A stretch of DNA of 64,000 nt, taken from Nitrospira sp. CR1.2 (GTDB lineage: Bacteria; Nitrospirota; Nitrospiria; Nitrospirales; Nitrospiraceae). The DNA is taken from NCBI GenBank assembly GCA_014055495.1, contig WIAG01000006.1:1-64000 (forward strand), in the 5' to 3' direction. Under the pieces are notes generated by a model. It was given only the letters and a program-made list of their open reading frames with translations, did no database searches and had not been told where the DNA came from. Each line of letters starts with the position of its first letter. The first letter of the stretch is position 1. Shown here piece by piece: positions 34,124 through 43,788 of the stretch. The position numbers and the translations under genes were made by a program.

Positions 34124-34885
34124 ATGACTGTAGCGACCCGCCCATGGGCTTCCGTTGTCATCCCGATCAAGGATGAACGCGAGAATCTGGTTCCCCTGAC
34201 TGAGCAACTCGTGAAGGTGCTTGAGAGCCGCGAGGAGTCACGATCGGCGCCGTTCGAATTGCTCTTTATCGACGACGGGAGCTCCGACGGGAGCTCCGAA
34301 ATCCTCGATAGCCTGGCCGCGCAGTATCGTTGGGTCAAAGTCTTTCACTTCGACCGCAACTACGGCCAGTCGGCGGCATTCGATGCAGGGTTCAAACAAT
34401 CGAGCGGGGACCTGGTGATGACAATCGACGGCGACCTGCAGAACGACCCGGCCGACATCGCCACGCTGCTCCCGCTGATCCACCAATTCGATCTGGTCTG
34501 CGGTTGGCGCAAAGACCGGCACGACAATCTGACACGGAAGATTTCCTCCCGAATCGCGAACAGCGTCCGCAGCGCCGTCACCGGCGACCGGGTCCACGAC
34601 ACCGGCTGCTCCCTGAAGCTGTTTCGACGAGCGGTGGTCGACAAGTTGCAACTGTTTGAGGGCATGCACCGGTTCTTTCCCGCCCTGGCCTTGATGCACG
34701 GATTTACCGTCACCGAGGTGCCGGTGCGCCATTACCCACGCGCGCATGGCACGTCGAAATACGGTGTGGGCAACCGACTCTTCAAGGGCCTCTACGACCT
34801 GGTGGCCGTACGGTGGATGCAGCACCGTTGCCTGCGTTACCACTACCGCACGACCGAGACGCCCTCAGCCTCCGCACCGCTATGA
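34124..34885 (+). CDS. family 2 glycosyltransferase, polyprenyl-phosphate type
   Basis: 253 residues. GT-A fold signatures: VVIPIKDERENL, the nucleotide-binding FIDDGSSDG, DRNYGQSAAFDAG and the DxD-type DGDLQNDPADI, ending with HGTSKYGVGNR. This is the dolichyl/undecaprenyl-phosphate glycosyltransferase group (DPM1/ArnC-like) that makes a lipid-linked sugar donor. There are no C-terminal membrane helices. Its stop overlaps the LABN gene start (ATGA), followed by an ArnT-like gene, so it probably loads the sugar that ArnT attaches to lipid A. Sugar identity unknown. Confidence 0.9.
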   Translation: MTVATRPWASVVIPIKDERENLVPLTEQLVKVLESREESRSAPFELLFIDDGSSDGSSEILDSLAAQYRWVKVFHFDRNYGQSAAFDAGFKQSSGDLVMTIDGDLQNDPADIATLLPLIHQFDLVCGWRKDRHDNLTRKISSRIANSVRSAVTGDRVHDTGCSLKLFRRAVVDKLQLFEGMHRFFPALALMHGFTVTEVPVRHYPRAHGTSKYGVGNRLFKGLYDLVAVRWMQHRCLRYHYRTTETPSASAPL

Positions 34886-35181
34886 CACTCGATACCATCT
34901 GGATCATCATTGGATTCCTTGGGCAGGGGATCTTCTTCATGCGCTGGGTTGTCCAATGGATCGCCTCCGAACGCCATGCAGAGAGCCGTGTCCCGACGGC
35001 ATTCTGGTACATGAGCATGATCGGCGGACTGATCACGCTCGCCTATGCGATCTATCGGCGGGACCCGGTCTTCATAGCCGGACAAAGTATCGGCAGTGTC
35101 GTCTACCTGCGTAACCTCATGCTCATCCACCGTCCTAACCATGGCGCCTCCGATACGGCCTCTCCGGCGACCAAATCCTAA
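34882..35181 (+). CDS. lipid A biosynthesis N-terminal (LABN) domain membrane protein
   Basis: 99 residues with three membrane helices: IWIIIGFLGQGIFFMRWVVQW, a middle segment MSMIGGLITLAYAIY and GQSIGSVVYLRNLML. The FxxRWVVQW and FWYMSMIGG motifs are those of the LABN domain, found alone or fused to lipid-A-disaccharide synthases. It overlaps the genes on both sides (ATGA upstream, TAATG downstream), so the trio is a tightly coupled operon. A flippase- or scaffold-like role in lipid A sugar modification is inferred. Confidence 0.86.
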   Translation: MTLDTIWIIIGFLGQGIFFMRWVVQWIASERHAESRVPTAFWYMSMIGGLITLAYAIYRRDPVFIAGQSIGSVVYLRNLMLIHRPNHGASDTASPATKS

Positions 35182-36983
35182 TGAAACCACACATGAACGG
35201 AGAGTTCCCCCCCTTGCAAACCCCTGCGCCGATTATTGACCGCTCCGTCCAGCCGCTTGCGCTCGTGCTATTGCTGGCGATGGCTGCGGTGCTGTTTTTC
35301 GTCGGACTCGGCTCCCTTGGTCTCACCGACCGGGACGAAGGCCGTAACGCCGAAGCCGGCCGCGAGATGTACGAAACGGGCAACTACATCAGCCCCACCT
35401 TCAATTACGAGCCGCGCTTCGCCAAGCCGGTTTTTGTGTATTGGCTGATGACCGGTTCGTACCACCTGTTCGGCGTCAGCGAATTCGCGGCGCGATTTCC
35501 CTCGGCGCTCTTCGGGCTGGGGCTGATTCTGCTCCAATATCTCTTTTTGACGCGGTGCCGGGGACGGATCGTCGGCCTCTTCGGCGCGGCGATGCTGTTG
35601 CTGAACCTTGAGATCATCGGTCTCAGTCGCATGGCCCTGACCGACAGCGTGTTGATCTTCTTCACCACCCTGTCGCTGTATGGCTTCTGGTTGGGTCTGC
35701 ACGGAGAAGGGCATGAGCGCCACTGCATGTGGCTCTTCTATGTCGGCATGGCGCTGGCGACCCTGACCAAGGGCCCGATTGGTTTCCTCATTCCGATGCT
35801 GGCGGTGGGACTGTACCTGTGGAGCACCCGCACTTGGCCGCTGTTCCGTCGTCGCGGGTATCTCCTTCCCGGCCTCATCCTCTTCGTCGCCCTGGCGCTC
35901 CCCTGGTATCTCATGATGCTGAACATTCACGGGGAACGATATACGACATCTGCACAGGGTGATACGATCGGCCGCTTCCTCGGAGCCATGGAAGGGCATG
36001 GCGGTACGCTGCTGTTCTACATTCCCGTTTTCCTGCTCGGATTTTTTCCCTGGAGCGGCTTGCTCCCCTTTGCCTGGTACCAGAGCTATCGGAGCTGGCG
36101 TGAGGCGAAACGGGCCGGAACCCTCCCCCCGAACCAATCCTCCGATGCCGATGCCCAGTCCTCGCCCGATGCGCTCGAATGGTTCGCTGCCGCCTGGGTC
36201 TTGGGAGGATTCGTCTTCTTCAGTCTCTCCTCAACCCGCTTGCCGCACTATATCGGCCCCTTGTTTCCTGCCGCGGCAATTCTGGCGGCTTGTTATTGGA
36301 ATCGCTGCGTGACCGACCATGCGGCGCCGGGTGTCCGGGCCGCGATCCACACCATGACGGCCGTGGGCTCCATTCTGGCACTGGCGTTTGCTCTGCTCCC
36401 CCCGCTCTACGCCAAATTCGCCGGGAAATTGGTGGAAGAGTTTCCTCTGGCTGGACAAGTGACACTGGGGCCAGGCCCCTACGCCGTCGCCTCCATTTTC
36501 CTCCTGGGCATGGGGCTCGTGGCCTATTTCGGGTTGAGCGAGACGCGAAAACCGGCTGCCTTCTGGGCCGCCGGCGGATCACTCGCCCTCGTGGTACTGG
36601 CCGCTACGCAACTGACGTTTCCACTCATCAACCATTTCGTCATCGAGCCCCCGCAACGGCTGGCTGAAGTTGCAGGGCTCAACCTTGAACCCAACGACCG
36701 GCTGATTCTCTACGGGCAACCGCGCCCGTCGCTCGTGTTCTACGCCAAACGCAAAGCCATCGTCGTCCCGAAAGGCGAAGAGGCCAACATCAAGCCCTAC
36801 CTGACTCAACCGGGGCGCACCATGATCCTCTTACCCGCCGCCATGCGCAATCGATTGCCGTTTGAAACGATAGACTACCCCGTCATGCTGGAGCGTTATG
36901 GCTACATCCTGTTGGCCAGCCAGTCGCTGATCCATGTCCCGGAAGAGGCGGAAAAACCTGCGATACGCATTCCCGGCCATTGA
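35181..36983 (+). CDS. ArnT-like PMT-family glycosyltransferase
   Basis: 600 residues, with about 11-12 membrane helices over the first 480 residues and a soluble periplasmic C-terminal part. The first periplasmic loop holds DRDEGRNAEAGREMYETGNY, the conserved acidic motif of ArnT/PMT (GT39/GT83) enzymes that take a sugar from a polyprenyl phosphate. Family members transfer 4-amino-arabinose or galactosamine to lipid A, or mannose to proteins. Neighbouring GT2 and LABN genes favour lipid A. The start ATG overlaps the LABN stop by one base. Confidence 0.9.
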   Translation: MKPHMNGEFPPLQTPAPIIDRSVQPLALVLLLAMAAVLFFVGLGSLGLTDRDEGRNAEAGREMYETGNYISPTFNYEPRFAKPVFVYWLMTGSYHLFGVSEFAARFPSALFGLGLILLQYLFLTRCRGRIVGLFGAAMLLLNLEIIGLSRMALTDSVLIFFTTLSLYGFWLGLHGEGHERHCMWLFYVGMALATLTKGPIGFLIPMLAVGLYLWSTRTWPLFRRRGYLLPGLILFVALALPWYLMMLNIHGERYTTSAQGDTIGRFLGAMEGHGGTLLFYIPVFLLGFFPWSGLLPFAWYQSYRSWREAKRAGTLPPNQSSDADAQSSPDALEWFAAAWVLGGFVFFSLSSTRLPHYIGPLFPAAAILAACYWNRCVTDHAAPGVRAAIHTMTAVGSILALAFALLPPLYAKFAGKLVEEFPLAGQVTLGPGPYAVASIFLLGMGLVAYFGLSETRKPAAFWAAGGSLALVVLAATQLTFPLINHFVIEPPQRLAEVAGLNLEPNDRLILYGQPRPSLVFYAKRKAIVVPKGEEANIKPYLTQPGRTMILLPAAMRNRLPFETIDYPVMLERYGYILLASQSLIHVPEEAEKPAIRIPGH

Positions 36984-36987
36984 CCGG

Positions 36988-38061
36988 TTACTGTAACGGC
37001 ACAAGCCCTTTGAGCAGCTGAACCACCGCCACAGCAGCGAGCAGACCCAGCGCATACACACCTTCCGCACGCAGGGATCGTCCTCCCGCTGACTCGCAGG
37101 CGGGCACGCCGGTGGCGGCAGTCCAGTGCGCCACGCAGAGCAGCGCCGTCAACCCGATCACGACCGGCGCACCGGTGACCACTCCCAGCCCCAGCACTGT
37201 AAGGACATTCGACACTGGTCCTCTGTCCCCGGCTGCGCGAAGGCTCCATCCCATCCGCACCAGCCAGCCATTCCCTATCAGCAGCAGTCCCGCCACGAGG
37301 CACACCGTATCCATCACTGGATCGGCAATCCGGTGGGTGAGCACCCAGAAGCAGCCCGTCAACATCAGCACGATCGGCGCAATGCGAACCAGTGCCATTG
37401 AACCGGACTGTCTCCACTCGCGCAATGGTCCGTTACAGATCGAGCCCACCACAAACCCCAGCGCCATCCCGCCTACCACATCGCCGGGGAAATGAGACCC
37501 TCTCCAGATCCGACTGGCCCCGACCCATGCAGCCAATACGAACGGCACCCAACGCAGGCGAGGCAGTGTCCGTGCCAGAACGGTCACCACGGCGACCGTC
37601 GCCGAGGTATGGCCGGAGGGGAATGAATCCAGCCCAGACTCCAGCGACGGCCACCAGTGCCACCCGCCTGAGTGCGTCAATCGTGGCCTTGGACGGCCGA
37701 TGAGATGTTTCAGGCTGTTCACCACGAGCGCCACCACGCCATGCGCCAGCAAACTGTCCAGCGCCACTCGCACCCATGCCTGCCTCTTGAGAAAGAACCC
37801 GGTGGCTAAGAGGAGGAGGCTGATGGTGATGAGGGTCCCGCCGTTGCCGAGCTTTTCGCCGAGATCGCCTAACGACTGAAGCGCCGACACATCGTGGGAG
37901 CGGAGAAACCTGAGGATGGGAATGTCGACATGAAACAGCGCGGCGAACGATCCAAGCAGCACAAGCGCCGAGAAGATCACCGCCGGAACCGACGGGCAAT
38001 CCGGTGCTGGTTCAGGTTGCGCCGCCGGCGACGCAACCTGCCCGTCACCCGATCCGATCAT
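36988..38061 (-). CDS. PAP2-family membrane phosphatase
   Basis: 357 residues with about nine membrane segments. The three PAP2 active-site motifs are intact: KHLIGRPRP, PSGHTSATVA and SRIWRGSHFPGDV. Such enzymes remove phosphate from lipids such as undecaprenyl pyrophosphate or phosphatidic acid. The C-terminal 130 residues are extra membrane helices beyond the core domain. The start overlaps the stop of the TolB-like gene by four bases. It is convergent with the ArnT-like gene only five bases away, so a link to lipid recycling in the same envelope process is possible. Confidence 0.88.
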   Translation of the reverse strand: MIGSGDGQVASPAAQPEPAPDCPSVPAVIFSALVLLGSFAALFHVDIPILRFLRSHDVSALQSLGDLGEKLGNGGTLITISLLLLATGFFLKRQAWVRVALDSLLAHGVVALVVNSLKHLIGRPRPRLTHSGGWHWWPSLESGLDSFPSGHTSATVAVVTVLARTLPRLRWVPFVLAAWVGASRIWRGSHFPGDVVGGMALGFVVGSICNGPLREWRQSGSMALVRIAPIVLMLTGCFWVLTHRIADPVMDTVCLVAGLLLIGNGWLVRMGWSLRAAGDRGPVSNVLTVLGLGVVTGAPVVIGLTALLCVAHWTAATGVPACESAGGRSLRAEGVYALGLLAAVAVVQLLKGLVPLQ

Positions 38062-39191
38062 GGAACCCAGTCGGCGAGAAACACGTTGAACTCTCCCGGC
38101 TCTTTCGCGTTCCGGTCGGATACCCAGACGAAATGCTTGCCGTCCGGTGAGAACATGGGAAAACTGTTGAACTTCCCGCCAAAGGTCACGCGCTCCAGCC
38201 CCGTCCCGTCCTCATTGACGAGATAGAGGTGAAACTCGGGTCGCCCTCCCTCGTTGCGGGTGTCCACGTTCGACGAAAAGATGACGCGATGGCCATCGGG
38301 GTGGAAGAAGGGAGAGAAATTGGACGCGCCGTTGTTGGTCACCTGCTGTTTGCCGGCCCCATCGGCATTCATAATGAAAATTTCGAGCCGCCCCGGCTCC
38401 ACGAGGTTTTGGGCAAGCAGCGCTTTATACTGATCCAGTTCTTCCTGATTGCTTGGATGCTGGGCGCGATACACGATCCGTTTACTATCCGGCGAGAAGA
38501 ACGCCCCGCCGTCGTAGCCCACTTCGTGGGTCAACCGCCGTGGATGAGTCCCGTCGAGATCCATGGCATAAATATCCAAATCCCCGTCTCGCATGGAGGT
38601 CCAGACAATGGTCTTCCCGTTGGGAGACACCGTGGCCTCCGCGTCGTACCCCGGCGTGTTGGTCAGCCGCTGGGGGTCTTGCCCGTCGATCCGGACGGAA
38701 AACAGATCGTAGTCGTCCAAGGCCCACCGGTATGCCCCACCGTCACGCTTCGGCTTCGGCGGGCAGTTCGGCCCACGCAGGTGAGTGGACGAATACAACA
38801 CCCGTCGATCGCCTGGGAAAAAATATCCGCAGGTTGTGGTGCCGGAACCGGTGCTGACCATCCGAATCTTTTCGCTTCCGAGATCCATCACGTACATCTG
38901 ATAACAGCCGAGCGGGATGTCGGCAGGATGCATCGCGGCGGCAAACGTGTCCTTCATCCAATTATTCGTGGACTGAAAGATGAGCTTGCTTCCAGTGAAG
39001 GAAAAATAGGCCTCAGCATTCTGTCGCCCAAACGTGAGTTGCCGGACATTCGTCAGATGTCGTTCACCCGATAGGGCGGCCGACGGAGCGGGCGTGGCTT
39101 CCTTTGACGCCTCTGCCCATGCCGAACCCGTTGCGGCGGTGGAGAGCACCAGTCCCAGAACTCCTGCCATGAATCGATTACCGTGTTTCAC
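38058..39191 (-). CDS. TolB-like beta-propeller protein, exported
   Basis: 377 residues with a signal peptide (ending GSAWAE). Repeated PD40/WD40-like blades are visible: NGKTIVWTSMRDGDLDIYAMDLDG, SPDSKRIVYRAQHP, FHPDGHRVIFSSNVD and FSPDGKHFVWVSDRN. This is the TolB-type six-bladed propeller, usually binding periplasmic partners. Unlike TolB it has no N-terminal TolA-binding domain. The start is GTG 39191 with GAGGTG upstream, overlapping the M1 peptidase stop by 14 bases. The function is unknown; operon with a metallopeptidase suggests periplasmic protein handling. Confidence 0.82.
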   Translation of the reverse strand: MKHGNRFMAGVLGLVLSTAATGSAWAEASKEATPAPSAALSGERHLTNVRQLTFGRQNAEAYFSFTGSKLIFQSTNNWMKDTFAAAMHPADIPLGCYQMYVMDLGSEKIRMVSTGSGTTTCGYFFPGDRRVLYSSTHLRGPNCPPKPKRDGGAYRWALDDYDLFSVRIDGQDPQRLTNTPGYDAEATVSPNGKTIVWTSMRDGDLDIYAMDLDGTHPRRLTHEVGYDGGAFFSPDSKRIVYRAQHPSNQEELDQYKALLAQNLVEPGRLEIFIMNADGAGKQQVTNNGASNFSPFFHPDGHRVIFSSNVDTRNEGGRPEFHLYLVNEDGTGLERVTFGGKFNSFPMFSPDGKHFVWVSDRNAKEPGEFNVFLADWVP

Positions 39192-41370
39192 TTAACACCT
39201 CTGCGCTCATCCTATCCTCCCAATCTCCCCGTGCTACCACGGCTCCGTCCTGAAACACCACATAACTCTGCCACCCGTAGAAAAACAAGAGCCGAGCGAC
39301 ACGCCCCAATGCCTGCGGAGTCACCCCGTACAGCAGGGTCACCACGCTGCCCGGATGGTCCTCCCGTCTGCACGAAGCCAGGAGCGCCATGCCGGCCCCT
39401 TCAAAAGGCTTTCCATCAACGGAAAAACCGTTGTCGGTCAGCCGAAGATGATCCCGGCACTGCCGCACCGCTGCGGCCGCTGCCGGATTGTCCCGGGGGC
39501 CGCCCAACACCAACCAGGATCCGGCCCGCGCAGCACTCGACACCTCCTCCGCGGCAGCCACCACCGCCGTGCGTGACATGGATGGCTTCGCCGCTTCCTG
39601 CGCGACGATACGCTGCACGATGTCGGAGAACGGCCCCGGCGTTCCCGAGCCCTCCCGCGAAACGGCCACAGTCCGGTGCGCGTCTGTCACATATAGGTTC
39701 AGCATCGGAGCCATGTCGGATCGAGCGATGCGACGAAACAGGTGTACTCCGGGATCCAGCCGTACAGCCAGCGGCTGTTCCGGCACCGCGACGACGACCT
39801 CCTGCTGTGAATCGGCGAGGTGCACCCGCGTCCGGTGGGTACGCCCTTCGCTGAGCACAAACTCCAGTTCGATCGAGACACGGTAAGGCATCCCCCGTTG
39901 AGCGAGATGCACCACCGCCTCAGTTTTGCCTTGTTCCCCGGCCATAGTGCGGGGCGACTGCACACGCACACCCGACAGCACGATGTCCGGCGCACCGGCC
40001 CGTTCAATCCACTGGGCAAAAAACCACCGGAGAGTGCGGCCGGCCGCCTCCTGGAAAATCCGCTCGAGATCGTCCCAGTCTGCCACGGCACCGAGATATC
40101 GCTCCGGAATCTGCCTTATGCCCCTCCAGAACGCCTCCTCGCCCACTTCCTGGCGAAGGGCGTGAAACACCATGGCGCATTGCTGATAGCCGATGGCGTT
40201 GTCCTTTTCATCCTGCTTCTGCGAAAACTCCTTCACGGGATATCCCTCGCCGGGACGCACGTAGACGGCATACCCCAGCAGCATCAACCGCCGCTGCTCG
40301 CGCGCCTGAACCGCGTCGCCCGTGAGTTCATGGTAATAGTAGTTCGACAAATACGTCGTCAGCCCCTCCACCCAATTCCCACGACTCACCCGGTTGAACA
40401 CCCCGTTGCCGATCCAGGAATGGACGATTTCATGCCCCAACGCATAGGGCTGGGTATAGTGCCGCTTGATCACCCCGCTCCCTAACAGCGTAAACGACGG
40501 CATGCCCAGGCCGCTGGGAAAAAAATTCTCGACGACCGCGAACTGCGTAAACGGATAGGGGCCGAGCAGTGGGATATAGGCATCGAGATAGCGGGCCGAC
40601 GCATCGAGATACTCATCCGCCAGCGCCGCTTCATCCGGAAACAGATAGGTGGCCAGGAGAACTGTCTGACCTGATTGCGCGTTCCAGGGACGGGTCTTGA
40701 CCACAAATCGGTTGGCGACCACCGTCAGCGCTTCACTCTTGGTGGAGACTATCCAGTGTGCGGGATCGGATTGGGCCGTTCCTTGCGTGACGGCGGACCA
40801 TCCTTCCGGCACCGTGATCCTCACGTCGTACGTGGCCAACGAATCGTCGAGGTCGGGGTACCACTGGCTTTCACTACTCAAATAGACTCCCTCCGGGCCG
40901 ATGTGACCGGAGGTCTCGCTCGGGGTGACAAACCGCAGGTGACGCGGATCACGGGGAGGATCGTCGATGACACCACGGTAGGAGAATTTCAACCGCACCC
41001 GGTTGTCATCCACGCCGCCATCCGGCTGCGAGAGGATAACTCGCGGCAGCGCCGTCCCAACGGCCACATTCTCCCTTCTGAACATAATCTCGGGAGCGGA
41101 CTCGCAGGGGTCCTGACAGTGGGTGACGTCCTCGATCCGTTCCAGCTCCAGAGCGGGCCCGAGAGAAAACGCCAACTCTTGCCCGGCGAGCCCTCCGCGC
41201 ATGGTCAGACAATCCGTCGCGATCAATTGATGGGAGTCCGGACGTAGTTCGAGGGTGAGTTGATGGTGTTCAATCGACGGGACCTGGGAAGGAGGCTGTG
41301 CCGCTGCGAGCGCAGGAACGAGACAGGAGACGAGGAGACTGAAACGGAAGAGGCGATACAACCAATTCAC
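39178..41370 (-). CDS. M1 family metallopeptidase, exported
   Basis: 730 residues with a signal peptide (ending LAAAQP). The zinc site is clear: HEIVHSWIGN near residue 311 and the third ligand Glu in NWVEGLTTY, 18 residues downstream, the M1 HExxH-x18-E arrangement. The exopeptidase GAMEN motif is not obvious, so substrate type is uncertain. The C-terminal 280 residues form beta-rich domains and an end part of unknown role. GTG start. It heads a run with the TolB-like and PAP2 genes. The enzyme would act in the periplasm or outside the cell. Confidence 0.88.
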   Translation of the reverse strand: MNWLYRLFRFSLLVSCLVPALAAAQPPSQVPSIEHHQLTLELRPDSHQLIATDCLTMRGGLAGQELAFSLGPALELERIEDVTHCQDPCESAPEIMFRRENVAVGTALPRVILSQPDGGVDDNRVRLKFSYRGVIDDPPRDPRHLRFVTPSETSGHIGPEGVYLSSESQWYPDLDDSLATYDVRITVPEGWSAVTQGTAQSDPAHWIVSTKSEALTVVANRFVVKTRPWNAQSGQTVLLATYLFPDEAALADEYLDASARYLDAYIPLLGPYPFTQFAVVENFFPSGLGMPSFTLLGSGVIKRHYTQPYALGHEIVHSWIGNGVFNRVSRGNWVEGLTTYLSNYYYHELTGDAVQAREQRRLMLLGYAVYVRPGEGYPVKEFSQKQDEKDNAIGYQQCAMVFHALRQEVGEEAFWRGIRQIPERYLGAVADWDDLERIFQEAAGRTLRWFFAQWIERAGAPDIVLSGVRVQSPRTMAGEQGKTEAVVHLAQRGMPYRVSIELEFVLSEGRTHRTRVHLADSQQEVVVAVPEQPLAVRLDPGVHLFRRIARSDMAPMLNLYVTDAHRTVAVSREGSGTPGPFSDIVQRIVAQEAAKPSMSRTAVVAAAEEVSSAARAGSWLVLGGPRDNPAAAAAVRQCRDHLRLTDNGFSVDGKPFEGAGMALLASCRREDHPGSVVTLLYGVTPQALGRVARLLFFYGWQSYVVFQDGAVVARGDWEDRMSAEVLSETR

Positions 41371-41403
41371 CCTTCACCGACACCACAAGGTGGAAGGTGA
41401 AGA

Positions 41404-42189
41404 TTAACACTCCCGGCAGACCATCACAAGCTGGACGGCCATCAAGACGCGTTCCAGATCCAAGGGCTTCTCCAACACCTCATGCGGCCCCAGCGCCCAG
41501 GCCTCGGCCAGCAATGAATCGTTGTGATGCCCACTGAAAATAATCGTTCTTCCCGCATAGTCCCGGGCAGCCAACGCCTTCAGAACCTCCACGCCATTCA
41601 TCTCCGGCATGGCAAGGTCGAGTATCAGCAAGTCAGGGGCCGATTCCTCCACCAGGCGCAAGGCTTCACGGCCGTCTTTGGCCTCACGCACGCGATAGCC
41701 ACGCAGACTCAGGAAACGGACCAGCAAATCCCGCGCCATCACATCGTCATCGACGACGAGGATCTGTTCCTCCGGCGCCTGCTCCATGGCTTCTCCCGCC
41801 CGTGATGCTGCGGCGGATGCCTCGCGCCTCGCCTGCTGTGCTACCCGATGCACCGCACCGATGAGCACGTCGAGCGACAACCCTTTTCTGAAAAAATCTG
41901 TGACACGCAATTTCCGAGCGTGATTTTCCAATTCCTCGGTTGCACCGCCTCCCAGCATAATCACCCCCGCACGAGGATCGAGCGTTCGCATCTCCTTGAG
42001 CACAGCCAGCCCATCCATCTCCGGCATACGGAGATCCACCAGTGTCACGAGGGGTCGGAGTTGCCGAAACAGTGCCACCCCTTCGCGCCCGCTGGTGGCC
42101 GTGCTGACCTGATACCCCTGACGCGCCAACGCCATCTGCAACAGGTCGCAGTGCAACCGATCATCATCAATGACCAACAACGTGCTCAT
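41404..42189 (-). CDS. tandem receiver-domain response regulator without output domain
   Basis: 261 residues with two REC domains. REC1 has LLVIDDDRLHCD and VDLRMPEMDG with the phospho-acceptor Asp near residue 52; REC2 has ILVVDDDVMARD and ILDLAMPEMNG with its Asp near 195 and the conserved Lys (VLEKPL). They are joined by an Ala/Glu-rich linker (about 118-140). No DNA-binding or enzymatic domain follows, so it likely works through protein contacts, as a phosphate sink or relay. Its kinase is not in the window. A GGGAG site precedes the ATG. Confidence 0.88.
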   Translation of the reverse strand: MSTLLVIDDDRLHCDLLQMALARQGYQVSTATSGREGVALFRQLRPLVTLVDLRMPEMDGLAVLKEMRTLDPRAGVIMLGGGATEELENHARKLRVTDFFRKGLSLDVLIGAVHRVAQQARREASAAASRAGEAMEQAPEEQILVVDDDVMARDLLVRFLSLRGYRVREAKDGREALRLVEESAPDLLILDLAMPEMNGVEVLKALAARDYAGRTIIFSGHHNDSLLAEAWALGPHEVLEKPLDLERVLMAVQLVMVCREC

Positions 42190-42343
42190 AGACTGCTCCC
42201 GATTCTGTGCAATGCCCGGTACCGCCGAGGCTCCGCTTCGCCGGGAACCCGGCAGAATCAGCCTAGCATGGGCGCAACGGGATGAGAAGAAATTGAAGGA
42301 AAGCGTTTGTGAAGGCGGAAGCGCCGCCGGTCAGGAGGGAAGG

Positions 42344-43258
42344 TTAAAATAATGCGTCAACAAACGCCTTGGCGTCAAAGTCCTGTAAATCCTCGACCGA
42401 TTCCCCGACTCCGATCAGACGAACCGGGATCTTAAAGGTATCGGCGATGGCAACCACGATCCCGCCCCGCGCCGTTCCATCCAATTTGGTGAGGGCGATA
42501 CCTGTTACGCCGACCGCGTCGTGAAACTGTCGTGCTTGGGCAATGGCATTCTGACCAACCGCGGCATCGAGCACAAGCAGGACTTCATGGGGAGCGCCGG
42601 GACACTCTTGCGCGATCACACGTTTTATCTTTCTCAGTTCGTCCATCAGGTTGGTCTTGGTGTGCAACCGGCCGGCGGTGTCGATGAGCACCACGTCGAC
42701 TCCACGCGCCTTTGCGGCGGTGATACCGTCGTAGGCAACGGCCGCCGGATCGGCACCGGGTCGATGGCGAATGACCTCCACCTTGATGCGGTCCGCCCAC
42801 ACCTGGAGCTGATCGATCGCTGCCGCGCGAAACGTATCCCCAGCCACAAGAAGCGGAATCTTGCCCTGTTGGCAAAACCGCTGGGTGAGCTTGGCCACGG
42901 TGGTCGTCTTCCCGACGCCGTTAACCCCCACGGCCAGGATGACGAACGGACGCGGCCCTTGGGTCACGAGTTGTTCCATCGAGGCGGATTGCGTTGGAAG
43001 CAGGATATCCAGCACGGCCTTACGCAGCAGTTCGCGAACTTTCTCGGAGTCGGAAAAATTGCCCCCGCGCATCTGCGTACGCAATTGCTCCATCACGCGG
43101 TCCACGACCGGCATGCCGAGATCCGCGCTGATCAGGGCCACCTCCAGCTCGTCCAAGAGAGCCGGATCCGCTGCGCGCCCGAGCAGTCGGTCGAGGTGCC
43201 CCGTAACCGCATCACGCGTTTTGGCAAGCCCCTCGCTCAGTTTCTGAAACCAACCCAC
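42344..43258 (-). CDS. ftsY: signal recognition particle receptor FtsY
   Basis: About 304 residues, the NG GTPase core: helical N domain (VGWFQKLSEGLAKTRDAVTG), G1 GVNGVGKTTTVAKL, G3 DTAGRLHTKTNLMDEL and G4 TKLDGTARGG. It docks the SRP-ribosome complex at the membrane. The start GTG 43258 has GAGGTG upstream; the extra residues to 43321 look spurious. There is no long acidic A domain, as in many non-enteric FtsY. Intact reading frame. Confidence 0.95.
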   Translation of the reverse strand: MGWFQKLSEGLAKTRDAVTGHLDRLLGRAADPALLDELEVALISADLGMPVVDRVMEQLRTQMRGGNFSDSEKVRELLRKAVLDILLPTQSASMEQLVTQGPRPFVILAVGVNGVGKTTTVAKLTQRFCQQGKIPLLVAGDTFRAAAIDQLQVWADRIKVEVIRHRPGADPAAVAYDGITAAKARGVDVVLIDTAGRLHTKTNLMDELRKIKRVIAQECPGAPHEVLLVLDAAVGQNAIAQARQFHDAVGVTGIALTKLDGTARGGIVVAIADTFKIPVRLIGVGESVEDLQDFDAKAFVDALF

Positions 43259-43329
43259 TGCGCACCTCGTAAGTCTACCTGCCCCGGCACTACCCGCACT
43301 GACCGTCAGGCCGTGCATCATACCCGATC

Positions 43330-43788
43330 TTAATCGCCGGACACCAATAATCTCGGGATTCGGCCGACGGCACGGAGCACAGCCCGCTCACGCCGAGTCA
43401 TTCTTCTCGCTTCCCGCTCGCTCCGCTCATGGTCGTAGCCGCACAAATGCAGAATGCCGTGAATCAACAGCACCACGAGTTCATAGTCGACCCCTCGTTG
43501 ATGTCGACGGGACTGCCGAAGCGCCTGGGGGAATGAAATGACCACGTCCCCGAGCAGCGCAGATGGCGGCCCTGGGCCTTCCCTGGTCGCGAACGCAAGG
43601 ACATCGGTTGTTTTGTCGCGCTGACGAAACAGTCGATTCAGGCGACGCATCCGAACGTCACCGATAATGTCGAGACTGAGCACCGCTTGGGACTCCCCAA
43701 CGAAATCCAGGATACGGCAGGCAAGTTTGTTGAGCTGGTCGAGGCGGAGGCGCCGCCGCCGAAGCCGCATGCCGACGATGACCGGCAT
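43330..43788 (-). CDS. ybeY: endoribonuclease / rRNA maturation factor YbeY
   Basis: 152 residues. The diagnostic zinc motif HGILHLCGYDHERSE is present, after FRQRDKTTDVLAFA. YbeY trims the 3' end of 16S rRNA and supports ribosome quality control. Its start overlaps the stop of phoH (TAATG), the common bacterial pairing. Length is normal. Confidence 0.95.
   Translation of the reverse strand: MPVIVGMRLRRRRLRLDQLNKLACRILDFVGESQAVLSLDIIGDVRMRRLNRLFRQRDKTTDVLAFATREGPGPPSALLGDVVISFPQALRQSRRHQRGVDYELVVLLIHGILHLCGYDHERSEREARRMTRRERAVLRAVGRIPRLLVSGD

Noticed and set aside
35268-36137. 289-codon minus-strand ORF rich in Glu/Gln/Arg
   Set aside because: Antisense to the ArnT-like gene; composition is that of a complement of membrane-protein codons.
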